A stretch of 64,000 nucleotides of DNA from CAVUCH01 sp963697705 (GTDB lineage: Bacteria > Acidobacteriota > Vicinamibacteria > Vicinamibacterales > JAENWD01), in NCBI GenBank assembly GCA_963697705.1, contig CAVOPA010000017.1, positions 434,001-498,000 on the forward strand, given 5' to 3'. This document shows, in pieces, positions 16,101 through 24,037 of the stretch. The stretch's first letter is position 1, and each line of letters begins with the position of its first letter. Under the pieces are notes generated by a model, which ran no database searches, had not been told where the DNA came from, and saw nothing but the letters and a program-made list of their open reading frames with translations. The position numbers and the translations under genes are program-made.

Positions 16101-17891
16101 ATGGGCGCTGCCCCGCCACGGAAGAAATCGGCGTCTCGTGTTCACGACAGGATCGCCGGCGACGCTCCGCCGATGCACTTCGTGGACTTCGCGGTCCGCG
16201 CCTGGCGCGAGGGGCCCTACGCCCAGGTGATGGCGCATTCGACACCCGCGGGCGCAACCCGCCAGCCGATCCCGGTGAAGCTCGGCGTGTTCACGCCTGC
16301 CGACTATCGGATCGCGATCGACGCGCCGCTCGCGCGCGCGGCGGATGTCGGCCGCGAACTTGCCCGCGTGTTGCTCCCGCCCGAGATCTGGCGCCTGCTG
16401 GGCGAGAGCCTTGCCAGCATCGCGGCACGTCCGGATCTCGGGCTGCGCATTCGCCTCTGCCTCGATGACGACCTGATTGATCTGCCGTGGGAGTTCCTCT
16501 ATCGGCCCGACGTCGACGCGCCGGCGGCGCAGAGCGGCTTCCTCTTGACGGACGGACGCATCTCGCTGACGCGCGAGCCGCCGTCGATTGTTGGAGCGCA
16601 CGCGTCCAGCGACCGTCCGCAGCGCGGCCTATTCGTCGGCACGATGTTCGACGATGGGACGGACGGATGGAGCGTGCGGCTGGAACACGGCAGCCTCACG
16701 AACGCCATGAGCCGTGTGCACGGGCTGCTGTCATTCGACTTTGCCCGGGCGGACGACAACACCGCCGTCGATCGGGCGCTGTCCGCGGGATGCGACGTCT
16801 TTCACTACGCGGGGCACATCGAGATTTCGAACGGGCGTGGCGCGCTCATTCAGTCTGCGCACACCGCGCGCCTGATGGCGCAACTGGACACGGTGGGACA
16901 GGGCACGTCAGCGGTGGCGGCCTACTTGCCACCGCTGGCGTCGACCGAGAGCGTCGAAGCGATCGGGCAGCCGGCGGCCTGGACAGCCAGCGATGTCCTG
17001 GCGGTGCGGCTAGCTGACGCCGGCACACGTCTGGCGGTCTTCAACGCGTGCAACAGCGGGCTCTGGCCGTTCGTGCGGCCGTTGATGCGTGCGGGCGTTC
17101 CGACGGTCATCGGCGTGCAGGGGCTGATCAGCAACATCGCGGCCCTGAATTTCGCCGAGGTCTTCTACAAGTCGCTCGCTGTCGGGCTCTCCCTCGACGA
17201 GGCGCTGACGTATGCCCGCCTGTACGTCCTCGAGCCGGAACGTTCGTACTACCCCTGCGACTGGGGACGGTTCATGGCCTACATGCCAATCGAGTCGGCC
17301 GTGCTCTTCCCGCGTCCCGAAGGCGGCGAGATCCGGAAACAACAGGACGAGATCCGCGCCGGCCGCAGAAAGACGATCGACAACCTGCAGGCGGCGATGG
17401 GACATCTCGACGGAGTGGGCGTGAGCCGGATGCTCTCCGACATCGCCAGCCGCAGCGTGCTCATCCTCGGGCGCTTCAAGGCGGACCGGAAACCGGTGCT
17501 CGATCTCATCCGACGCCAGATCGCCAACCCGCCATTCAGCTACGTGCCGATCTTGTTCGACTTCGAACGGCCGCAGGATCGGACCATGATCGAGTCGGTG
17601 CTCCGATTCGCGGCGGTGTCACGGTTCGTGATCGCGGATCTCTCCGACCCCAAGTGGGTGCTGGCCGAACTGCAGCAGATCGTGCGGAGCTTCAACTCCC
17701 TGCCCGTCGTGCCGCTCATCGACGCACACCAGGACGAAAAGGAAGTGATCGCGGAGTTCGAACGCTACGCGGCGGTCCATTCCGTCGTGCGATACCGGGA
17801 CGGCGCGCATCTACGGGAGATTCTGGAGGCGGATGTCGTGAAACCCGCCGAGGCGCTGTACGCGAAACTCCGGCCGCGAGCCATCCTCTAA
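16101..17891 (+). CDS. CHAT-domain (caspase-like) protease fused to a C-terminal TIR/NDT-like domain
   Basis: A 596-residue protein with an intact frame. Residues about 85-400 are a CHAT peptidase domain: LDLPWEFLYRP-type entry (here LIDLPWEFLYRP), VFHYAGHI with candidate catalytic His239, and LAVFNACNSG with candidate Cys317, followed by AGVPTVIGVQG and FAEVFYKSLA. Residues about 450-590 form a second alpha/beta domain: SRSVLILGRFK, VPILFDFERP, SRFVIADLSDPKWVLAEL with Glu523, and VVPLI. The ADLx..V..EL element is like the acidic motif of TIR and nucleoside-deoxyribosyltransferase folds. CHAT proteases cut partner proteins in some bacterial immunity and cell-death systems; the second domain could sense or hydrolyse a nucleotide. 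Flanked by a divergent Ser/Thr kinase and a convergent DinB gene. Domain calls are by eye. Confidence 0.85.
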   Translation: MGAAPPRKKSASRVHDRIAGDAPPMHFVDFAVRAWREGPYAQVMAHSTPAGATRQPIPVKLGVFTPADYRIAIDAPLARAADVGRELARVLLPPEIWRLLGESLASIAARPDLGLRIRLCLDDDLIDLPWEFLYRPDVDAPAAQSGFLLTDGRISLTREPPSIVGAHASSDRPQRGLFVGTMFDDGTDGWSVRLEHGSLTNAMSRVHGLLSFDFARADDNTAVDRALSAGCDVFHYAGHIEISNGRGALIQSAHTARLMAQLDTVGQGTSAVAAYLPPLASTESVEAIGQPAAWTASDVLAVRLADAGTRLAVFNACNSGLWPFVRPLMRAGVPTVIGVQGLISNIAALNFAEVFYKSLAVGLSLDEALTYARLYVLEPERSYYPCDWGRFMAYMPIESAVLFPRPEGGEIRKQQDEIRAGRRKTIDNLQAAMGHLDGVGVSRMLSDIASRSVLILGRFKADRKPVLDLIRRQIANPPFSYVPILFDFERPQDRTMIESVLRFAAVSRFVIADLSDPKWVLAELQQIVRSFNSLPVVPLIDAHQDEKEVIAEFERYAAVHSVVRYRDGAHLREILEADVVKPAEALYAKLRPRAIL

Positions 17892-17916
17892 GCGCCTGCC
17901 GCTATGCCGGCAGCCG

Positions 17917-18399
17917 TCAGCTCGCCTTCGGACCCTGAATCGAGCGGTCGATCTGCCTGATCGCGCCGAGGTGATACGCCAGGTGCGCAATGCTGGCGAT
18001 GACGCCGTTCAGTTCCACGCGGGACAGCTCGCGCGGCATCGCGAGCGCAGCGCGCCAGCGCCGTGTACTCTGGCGGAGGCGCTCGCGCAGCGCATCCCAC
18101 TCGGCTTGGGTGACGGTTCCGCGCTGCCAGCTGGCGGTCCAGTCAGCGGTGCTCCACGGGTTCGGCTCTCCGTCGCTCCAGCGGTTCATCAGGTCGAGAC
18201 CGTAGCAGACGTGGTCCACGTGGGCCGCGATGGACGCCGTGCCGGCCGACGATCGCTTCGACGCGGCCTCCGCAGGCAGACTATCGAGCGAGCGGAGCAA
18301 CCCGGGGTCGCCGCTGTTCAGCATGTAGGCCGCGTCAGGGGCTGGTCCGTCGGTCAGCTCGGCAAAGAGCAGTGCAAGCGACGAGTGCAGCGCATCCAT
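17917..18399 (-). CDS. DinB-superfamily protein
   Basis: From the ATG at 18399 (MDALHSSLALL) the protein is 160 residues; the frame is open to 18432. DinB-type histidine motifs are HVDHVCYGL and HLAYHLGAIRQIDR, the usual metal ligands on helices 2 and 4. These four-helix proteins include metal-dependent thiol transferases and stress-induced proteins of unknown role. It converges with the CHAT gene, leaving 25 bp. One of three DinB-type genes in the window. Function unknown. Confidence 0.8.
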   Translation of the reverse strand: MDALHSSLALLFAELTDGPAPDAAYMLNSGDPGLLRSLDSLPAEAASKRSSAGTASIAAHVDHVCYGLDLMNRWSDGEPNPWSTADWTASWQRGTVTQAEWDALRERLRQSTRRWRAALAMPRELSRVELNGVIASIAHLAYHLGAIRQIDRSIQGPKAS

Positions 18400-18463
18400 G
18401 TTGAAGCCCTCCCGCCAGCGTCGGCGCGTCACACATCATCAGCACGCTGACGCCGGCCAGTCC

Positions 18464-18508
18464 TCAGACGCCGAACTGGCGCAGGTGATGACCGGCGTCC
18501 GCATTGTT
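18464..18508 (-). pseudogene. Detached DUF1569 C-terminal tail
   Basis: In reverse the sequence reads NADAGHHLRQFGV and stops, closely resembling the last residues (HADHHLRQFGA) of the DUF1569 protein at 12592-13050. Nothing coherent precedes it, so it is the scrap of a lost paralogue just upstream of the DinB gene. Confidence 0.4.
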
Positions 18509-18675
18509 GCACGGTGGCGCCTGCCTGACCACGACCGCTCGAGCGCGCCTTGGTACGTGTGCTGCCGAGTCGATGCGCCCGCCCGCCGGGATCCTGGCGC
18601 CCGTGGCTCCGCTCGGTGATCTCAGCGGGCGTTGACGGCGTTTCGACGGTGCTGCTAAGATTCATGGTTGCCCAT

Positions 18676-18751
18676 GGGCCTGTAGCGCAGTTGGGAGCGC
18701 GCCTGAATGGCATTCAGGAGGTCACCGGTTCGATCCCGGTCAGGTCCACCA
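18676..18751 (+). tRNA. tRNA-Ala (anticodon GGC)
   Basis: A 76-nt tRNA including encoded CCA. Acceptor GGGCCTG pairs with CAGGTCC, anticodon arm CCTGA-ATGGCAT-TCAGG carries GGC, and the T arm is CCGGTTCGATCCCGG. A long leftward frame ending DLTGIEPVTS across its 3' end is a well-known artefact of tRNA sequence joined to another gene. Recombinase debris lies directly behind it, which makes this tRNA a probable attachment site of a past element. Confidence 0.96.
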
Positions 18752-19120
18752 AACCTTCATCCTCTGCCTCAATCGGCCGCAAGTCGCTGAAAGCCGGAGC
18801 GGTTACGGCGGTTCGAACAAAGCCGTTTCCGTCGAACGCGATTCCCTCTGGAAAGAACAGGTGTTGGAACCGCTGTCGCTGTTCGAGTGACGCCTGCACC
18901 CACAGGTCGGCGGCGCGCGGCAGAACGCGTTCTGCGAACGCCAGAATGCCCTCTACGTCGAGTTCCTCGAGCTGGCCTGAGTGGCGGTCGATCCGAGCGA
19001 GCGTGAGCCCCTCGCGCAGTTTCTCGGCGTGGCGGTCGTAGGTCTCGATGTCGATGGAGCGTTCGAAGAGGAATGCTTCGTCGAGACGGTCCAGCTTGTC
19101 CCGCGCTCGTCGCCGCCAAG
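18752..19120 (-). pseudogene. Serine-recombinase C-terminal remnant at tRNA-Ala
   Basis: The reverse strand encodes, without stop, DKLDRLDEAFLFERSIDIET, then ERVLPRAADLWVQASLEQRQ, FQHLFFPEGIAFDGNGF and LRPIEAEDEGLV, ending inside the tRNA-Ala 3' end. This is the C-terminal coiled part of large serine recombinases: the 'coiled-coil, then QRFQHLFFPEGIAF' ending. The catalytic and zinc domains are missing, and the upstream end runs in frame-shifted fashion into an unrelated remnant. It is therefore debris of an integrated element. Confidence 0.6.
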
Positions 19121-19434
19121 GTCAACGACATCGACGAGGCCCCCCTCCCGCAGGTGGTCGAACGTGTCGCGGTCGATGTCGAGGTCGTGTTCGGGCACGA
19201 CCCGGAAGGCGCCGACGGTGGCCAGGGTGCGGCTGTCCTCGCCGTTCAGCTCGTAGTCGCGATCACGATCAACGACCAGCTCCCGCTCCTCGCCGCGCGG
19301 CAAGTCAGGTCGTGCATCAGGCCGTCCCGCGGATCGTCGTCGTGCCGGTCACGCTGGTCGAACACGCGCGGCCGCCCGTCGTCGCGATCCCGCTCGCCGT
19401 ATTCGCGCGGGTCATCCCATCGAGCATCAGACAT
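19121..19434 (-). pseudogene. Frameshifted winged-helix-like regulator remnant
   Basis: From the ATG at 19434 (GAGGGG Shine-Dalgarno) the frame reads MSDARWDDPREYGERDRDDG and continues charged to GLMHDL. The coherent continuation LPRGEERELVVDRDRDYELN, then SRTLATVGAFRVVPEHDLD and HLREGGLVDVVDLGGDER, is in another frame, so one base is lost or gained near 19300. The second part looks like a winged-helix domain. Downstream the frame breaks up and runs into the recombinase remnant. A charged linker followed by a winged helix suggests a regulator of a mobile element; not recognised further. Confidence 0.45.
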
Positions 19435-19653
19435 CGCCCCTCCTCGGGTGGGTGTCGCTGTTTGGGTTGTCCGTGAAGACGCCCTGGCAGTGGCCGCGAG
19501 GGGTGTTTCAGGAAGGCACCGAGGCCGGGCGTGTCGCCGCGGCGTTCGGGGGTGGTCGTGATGGAATCCAAGCCGGGGCTCTGAGAGTGACCGAGCGAGC
19601 GGCGGATTCAGTCCGCGTGCGAACACGACGCAACGGGATCGCAGCTGACCAGA

Positions 19654-20232
19654 AAGCTGCTTCCAGAATTTGTACGCCTCTGAGCAACTCGATCCAGAGT
19701 TCGCACTCCCGTGGGCTGGCCTCGCGGACGCCTACTCAACCAGTCCGATCACCAGCGATGTCCTTCCGTGGGCGGCGGCGACGAAAGCCCGGCCCGCGGC
19801 CGCGCAGCGTTCGCCTCTGGCGCTGATTTGGCCGAGACGCTGACAGCGCTTGGCACAGTCGGTTACTGGCTCGACTGGGACTGGCCGGCAGCGGAAACCG
19901 CATTTCGAAAGGCCATCGCCGTGGAACCCAGCTACTCGCAGGCCCATCGCGCCCTCGGCCTCGTGCTGGTAGCGATGGGTCGGCATGAAGAGGCCCGCGA
20001 GGCGATGCGGCGCGCGCGAGAACTCGACCCGAACTACCCGATGCAGTCTGTGGTCTCCGCATACGAACGGTGGATGGCGCGAGACTACCGCCAGCGCTCG
20101 TATTCGCACAACAGGCCACAGCCGTCGATCCGTCGTTCTGGATCGGGTACTACCAGCTCGCGGCGGTCTACGAGCAGCTGGGGAACAGCGAACTGGCGCT
20201 CAAAGCTCTCGAGGAAGGTTTCGCGAGGTGAG
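19654..20232 (+). pseudogene. Frameshifted TPR protein remnant (kinase/CadC-type C-terminus)
   Basis: Three consecutive frames give a continuous TPR protein: FQNLYASEQLDPEFALPWAG and SDVLPWAAATKARPAAAQ; then ADLAETLTALGTVGYWLDWD, FRKAIAVEPSYSQAHRALGL and REAMRRARELDPNYPM; then ALVFAQQATAVDPSF, WIGYYQLAAVYEQLGNSELA and a stop at about 20230. Frame changes fall near 19825 and 20100. TPR arrays of this kind form the C-terminus of bacterial Ser/Thr kinases and CadC-type regulators; the N-terminal part is missing. Not translated as one protein now. Confidence 0.6.
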
Positions 20233-20283
20233 TCTGCAAAAGCGACGCGCCGTCCCGACGCCGCATCCTTGCCGTGACGGCGG

Positions 20284-20880
20284 CTAGGTGAAGAGCGGAG
20301 CGGCCTGGCATCGGTCAGGACATCCGGGCCAGGCCGTTCCTCTATACCGACCCAACAGAGTCCCAACCAGCACAATGGTCGGGAACAGCACGGCCTGAAT
20401 CCACTGTGGCGCGATGAGCACCGTCTGAGTCTTTCGATGCCTCCACAGGAGGTGGGCCATGTAAAAGAGGGGCGGTCGCCGCGCGGGGCCGCTGTTGATC
20501 ACGTCGAATATCGCCGAAAGGAAGCGGTCCAGATCGACGACGGGTCTTGCGAAGCCATCAAACCGGAGTGTCTCGGTGCCGCCGTTCCACCAGCGGTGTG
20601 CGGAGCCCATCGGCAATCGCACGAGGCCACCCTGTTCGATGCGAACCTGGGCACCGTCCACTTCCGCGGCGAGCGTGCCCGCGATGACAGCCCCCTCCTC
20701 GTGCTCCTTGAAGTGAATGTGGAGGGGTGGACCGTCCTGGTTCGGTGGGAGCGTGCCCTGCAATTCCAGCCACATCTCGCCGTCCCGACGAATACGACGC
20801 ATCTGCAGGCGCTCGCCGGAATGACGGTTGATCAGTGTCAGCCAGCCGTGCCCTGTTTCGATTGGCTCTTGTGGGGTCAT
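20284..20880 (-). CDS. Cupin-domain protein with C-terminal membrane segment
   Basis: From ATG 20880 (GAGGAAGGG Shine-Dalgarno immediately upstream) the protein is 198 residues, starting MTPQEPIETGHGWLTLIN. The cupin metal motif is PPLHIHFKEHEEGAVIAG (His, His, Glu) with the second half HRWWNGG. After residue about 130 come hydrophobic stretches (PRWIQAVLFPTIVLVGTLLG-like). Cupins bind a metal and small ligands. Transcribed divergently from the TetR gene across the shared operator region, so it is the likely target of that repressor. The longer frame from 21054 is rejected because it covers the operators. Function of the ligand unknown. Confidence 0.8.
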   Translation of the reverse strand: MTPQEPIETGHGWLTLINRHSGERLQMRRIRRDGEMWLELQGTLPPNQDGPPLHIHFKEHEEGAVIAGTLAAEVDGAQVRIEQGGLVRLPMGSAHRWWNGGTETLRFDGFARPVVDLDRFLSAIFDVINSGPARRPPLFYMAHLLWRHRKTQTVLIAPQWIQAVLFPTIVLVGTLLGRYRGTAWPGCPDRCQAAPLFT

Positions 20881-20917
20881 CCCTTCCTCGCCTGTGTGCA
20901 TCGCGCAACCTGCTACA

Positions 20918-20979
20918 CTTGACACGATGTCAAGATCAACGAGGGTGCAGCATAGAAGAAGGCTTGACACGGTGTCAAG
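20918..20979. promoter_or_regulatory. Twin TetR operators and cupin promoter
   Basis: Two nearly identical palindromes, CTTGACA-CGA-TGTCAAG (20918-20934) and CTTGACA-CGG-TGTCAAG (20963-20979), lie 45 bp apart between the divergent cupin and TetR genes. On the minus strand the right-hand copy supplies a -35 TTGACA (20973-20978) with -10 TATGCT (20949-20954) at 18-bp spacing, reading toward the cupin gene. Binding of a TetR dimer there would block that promoter. Confidence 0.7.
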
Positions 20980-21604
20980 TCCGGACTCGAGGGCCCGCGT
21001 CCTGGATGCCGCGCTGAGGCTGATTCGCAAGCGGGGCGACGCCGCAGTCACCATGGCACAAATCGCGAAGGCTGCTCGCCTGTCCCGCCAGGCGGTGTAC
21101 CTGCACTTCGCCGACCGCGCAGACTTGATGGTCGCGCTCGCCCGTCATGTCAACGAGAGCCTCGGCTTGCCGGCTGAAATTCAGCGCTTGATGAACAGCC
21201 CGACCGGTATCGAGATGATCGAGGCGTTCGTGTCGATGCAGGCGCGGGGAAACCCAGCGGTGTGGGCGGTCGCGCGGGCGATCGATGCGGTCCGTCGAAC
21301 GGATGCGGCGGCTGCGCGCGCCTGGCAGTCCCGTCTGAAGTCCCGATTGGAAGGCTGTCGCGCCATCGTCTCGCGCTTGAAGGCTGAGGGCAGCCTGCGA
21401 CCGGAACTGGACCCTTCAATGGCGGCAGATCTCTTGTGGACGATGACGTCGCTGCGGATGTGGGAAGACTTGGTCCTCGAACGGGAATGGTCGCCCGAGC
21501 AGTATCAGGTATACGTCACGAACGTATTGATCGGCGCGCTAACGTCCTCGCGATCCGACCTGTTCCGCAAACGCGATGGACTCGCGATCCCGGCCGCGCC
21601 TTGA
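20927..21604 (+). CDS. TetR-family transcriptional repressor
   Basis: Helix-turn-helix near the N-terminus (VLDAALRLIRKRGDAAVTMA, then QIAKAARLSRQAVYLHFADR) is the TetR pattern; the C-terminal part (about 100-210) is a helical ligand-binding dimer domain. The start at ATG 20927 overlaps the left operator; a GTG at 20972 with an AGAAGG ribosome site about 10 bases upstream is an alternative and would place the right operator partly in the coding start. A TACACT box at 20914-20919 could make a nearly leaderless message from 20927. Likely represses itself and the divergent cupin gene. Ligand unknown. Confidence 0.88.
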   Translation: MSRSTRVQHRRRLDTVSSPDSRARVLDAALRLIRKRGDAAVTMAQIAKAARLSRQAVYLHFADRADLMVALARHVNESLGLPAEIQRLMNSPTGIEMIEAFVSMQARGNPAVWAVARAIDAVRRTDAAAARAWQSRLKSRLEGCRAIVSRLKAEGSLRPELDPSMAADLLWTMTSLRMWEDLVLEREWSPEQYQVYVTNVLIGALTSSRSDLFRKRDGLAIPAAP

Positions 21605-21974
21605 GCCGTTCCCATTCGACTACTCGGCGCCATTCGGCGAACAGCCGTATGGGTTGCGGAAATCGTCCAGTGCGGCCCCAGCTGGTGCAAGACACTGCGA
21701 ATCAATAACTTAGATGACTCGTCGGATAGTGATCATTGTCGTTCGAGCGCTCGAAGAGGATCAGGATCGGCTATCTCTCTAAACGTGCCTGGGCGAGAAA
21801 TCGCCGGATCCCACGCATAGCTCTCATGGTGTCGGCGAACGCAGCAATGCCGCAAACGATCACGCGTTCGGGCCGAGAAGAGCAGGCCACTGCCCTGTGC
21901 ATGTGCGATCGCTGAAATGACCGCATGCGGTTCGCCTGATTTGCGCTAGTCTGACGGCAAAGCAGAGGAGCTCC
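21605..21974. other. 370-bp gap with palindromes, no gene seen
   Basis: Between TetR and the AspT-like gene I see no convincing frame. Two perfect palindromes stand out: TTCGAGCGCTCGAA (21742-21755) and ACCGCATGCGGT (21920-21931). The second is about 45 bp before the GTG start of the transporter and could be an operator. A GAGGAGC ribosome site precedes that start. Confidence 0.5.
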
Positions 21975-23558
21975 GTGGACTGGCTCAGAATTCTTTTCGA
22001 GACGTCGCCGATGACCACGCTTTTCCTGGTCATTGCGATCGGTTACCTGGTCGGCGACGTCAACCTCAAGGGGTTCGCGCTCGGCTCGGGCGCGGTGCTG
22101 TTCGTCGGTCTGGCGTGCGGCGCCTTCGCGCCGAAGGCAGCGCCGCCCGGAATACTGGGCACCCTCGGGCTGCTGCTCTTCCTCTACTGCGTGGGCATTC
22201 AGTACGGCGGCGAATGGTATCGCGGACTCACGAGCCCCTCCGGACTGAAAGCCAACGCCGCAGCATTGTGCGGTCTGGCCGCCTCGGCGGTGGTCGCACT
22301 GGCGATCCAGCGCACGGGCGCCGCCGGCCTGCCGGAATCTCTCGGGATGTTCGCTGGCGCCACAACGAGTACGCCAGCGCTGCAGGCCGTTCTCGACGCG
22401 CTCGGAAGCCAGGACGCTGCGGTCGGCTACAGCCTCGCGTACCCGCTTGGCGTCGCCGGACCGATCCTCTGCATGTACGTCTATCTCGCGATCTTCAAAC
22501 CGAAGATTGCCGCTCCAGCGGACCGGTTGATGAAGCCGGTCGAGGTCCGTGTGCACAACGCGACGCTCATCGGACGACGCTTCGTCGATCTTCAGACGAG
22601 CCTGCCAAAAGGCGTGCAGGCGGTGGCGATCCGCAGCGGCGGGCGGAACCGCGTCCCGGATCCGACCACCATCGTCCAGACGGACGATGTGGTCCTGCTC
22701 GTCGGGAGCGATCCTGTGGCGATTGGACAGGCGCTCGAGTTGGTCGGCGAAGCGGCCGCGTCGATCGTGGCGGATCGAACCGCGCTCGACTACATCCGTG
22801 TCTTCGCGTCGAAGGGCAGCGTCGTGGGAATGCCCCTCGGCAGCCTGACACTTCCCGGCGGCTTCGCCTACAGTTACATCCACGTGCGACGGGGTGACGT
22901 CGATCTGCTGCCGGACCACGACCTCGTGCTGGAATTCGGCGACCGCGTCGGCGTGCTCTGCGATCGCGCGGATTTCGATGCCGTGCGCCGCTTCTTCGGC
23001 GATTCCATCAAGGGCGTTGCCGACTTCAGCTACATTTCTCTCGGTGTCGGCGCGGCGATGGGCCTCCTCGTCGGTTTGATCCCGCTTCCCATTCCTGGAG
23101 TCGGTCGGATCACGCTAGGGCTCGCCGGGGTCCTGCTGGTTGCGCTCGTGCTGGGTCACATCCGTCGCACCGGCATCGTATGGACGCTGCCGCTCTCGGC
23201 GAACATGGTGCTGCGAAACTTCGGGCTCACGGTGTTCCTGGCGCAGGTCGGCATCGCGTCGGGCCCCCAGTTCGCCGCGACAGTGAGGGAGAGCGGGTTC
23301 ACGCTGCTCCTGCTCGGCGCCATCATCATGCTCGCGCTGATCGTGGTGACGATGATCGCGGGATGGCTGTTCGCAATTCCTGCCGACGATCTGTTCGGGA
23401 TCGTCTCCGGTGTGACCGGCAATCCAGCCATCCTGGTGTACGCGAACCGCGCCATCCCCACGGAGCGGCCCGACATCGGCTACGCAATGGTGTTTCCGAC
23501 GGTGACCGTCGCGAAGATCCTGTTCGTTCAGATCGCCGCAGCGGTCCTCGGCAGCTGA
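21975..23558 (+). CDS. AspT/YidE-family transporter (aspartate-alanine antiporter type)
   Basis: A 527-residue membrane protein made of two five-to-six-helix halves flanking a cytoplasmic TrkA-C region: N-terminal half (LFLVIAIGYLVGDVNLKG, GLLLFLYCVGIQYG, GATTSTPALQAVLDALG), then RVHNATLIGRRFVDLQT and VVLLVGSDPVAIGQ (two RCK-C domains), and a C-terminal half (LGLAGVLLVALVLGHIRRTG, FGLTVFLAQVGIASG, GVTGNPAILVYANR). This duplicated layout is diagnostic of the AspT/YidE family, which includes the aspartate:alanine exchanger. GTG start with a GAGGAGC Shine-Dalgarno. The substrate cannot be inferred. Confidence 0.9.
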   Translation: MDWLRILFETSPMTTLFLVIAIGYLVGDVNLKGFALGSGAVLFVGLACGAFAPKAAPPGILGTLGLLLFLYCVGIQYGGEWYRGLTSPSGLKANAAALCGLAASAVVALAIQRTGAAGLPESLGMFAGATTSTPALQAVLDALGSQDAAVGYSLAYPLGVAGPILCMYVYLAIFKPKIAAPADRLMKPVEVRVHNATLIGRRFVDLQTSLPKGVQAVAIRSGGRNRVPDPTTIVQTDDVVLLVGSDPVAIGQALELVGEAAASIVADRTALDYIRVFASKGSVVGMPLGSLTLPGGFAYSYIHVRRGDVDLLPDHDLVLEFGDRVGVLCDRADFDAVRRFFGDSIKGVADFSYISLGVGAAMGLLVGLIPLPIPGVGRITLGLAGVLLVALVLGHIRRTGIVWTLPLSANMVLRNFGLTVFLAQVGIASGPQFAATVRESGFTLLLLGAIIMLALIVVTMIAGWLFAIPADDLFGIVSGVTGNPAILVYANRAIPTERPDIGYAMVFPTVTVAKILFVQIAAAVLGS

Positions 23559-24037
23559 CGGACAGGCCGACCCTGGGGGGTGAGGTCGTCGTCGAGCTCA
23601 TCGACGCGCGGCGCGCCCTCGCGTTCGAACGGTACGCTGAAGTCCGGATCCGGCGTGGCGTTCGCCAAACGCTACTTCCGTTGCCACAGATCATCTCGCT
23701 GATCAGCTGGCGCGAACCGCTGGCGCGGCTCGGTCATGCGGTGACGCGAGTTCGTGGAACTTCGCTATGGCGCTCCGCGCGCCCAGAGCGATGAGACTCG
23801 CATTTGCTGCACCTCCAGTATGTTGTGCGCCAAAAAGATCAGGACAGAGTTGTCGGTTGCTCCGCCTGCCACCGGCTCCGGCTGCGACAGGTGGGCTCCT
23901 CCAAACGCTTCTTCTGGTCGATCGCCGAGCTCGAGTGCGCTCGCGCGAGGTGCGGCCGACGAGCCTGCCCCTCGATGTAACATCGCCCGGCAACCTGAAC
24001 GGCTTGGTATGCCCACGAATCAGCGGAGGTCGATCCG
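23559..24037. other. 479-bp gap, no gene seen
   Basis: Frames here are short and lack Shine-Dalgarno sites, signal peptides or recognisable motifs. A leftward piece reading SVLIFLAHNILEVQQMRVSS (around 23795-23860) could be a scrap of a lost gene, but it does not suffice for a call. Confidence 0.4.

Noticed and set aside
18714..18899. Leftward frame ending DLTGIEPVTS across the tRNA-Ala
   Set aside because: Its last codons are the complement of the tRNA itself, a known artefact; only the part beyond the tRNA is recombinase remnant.
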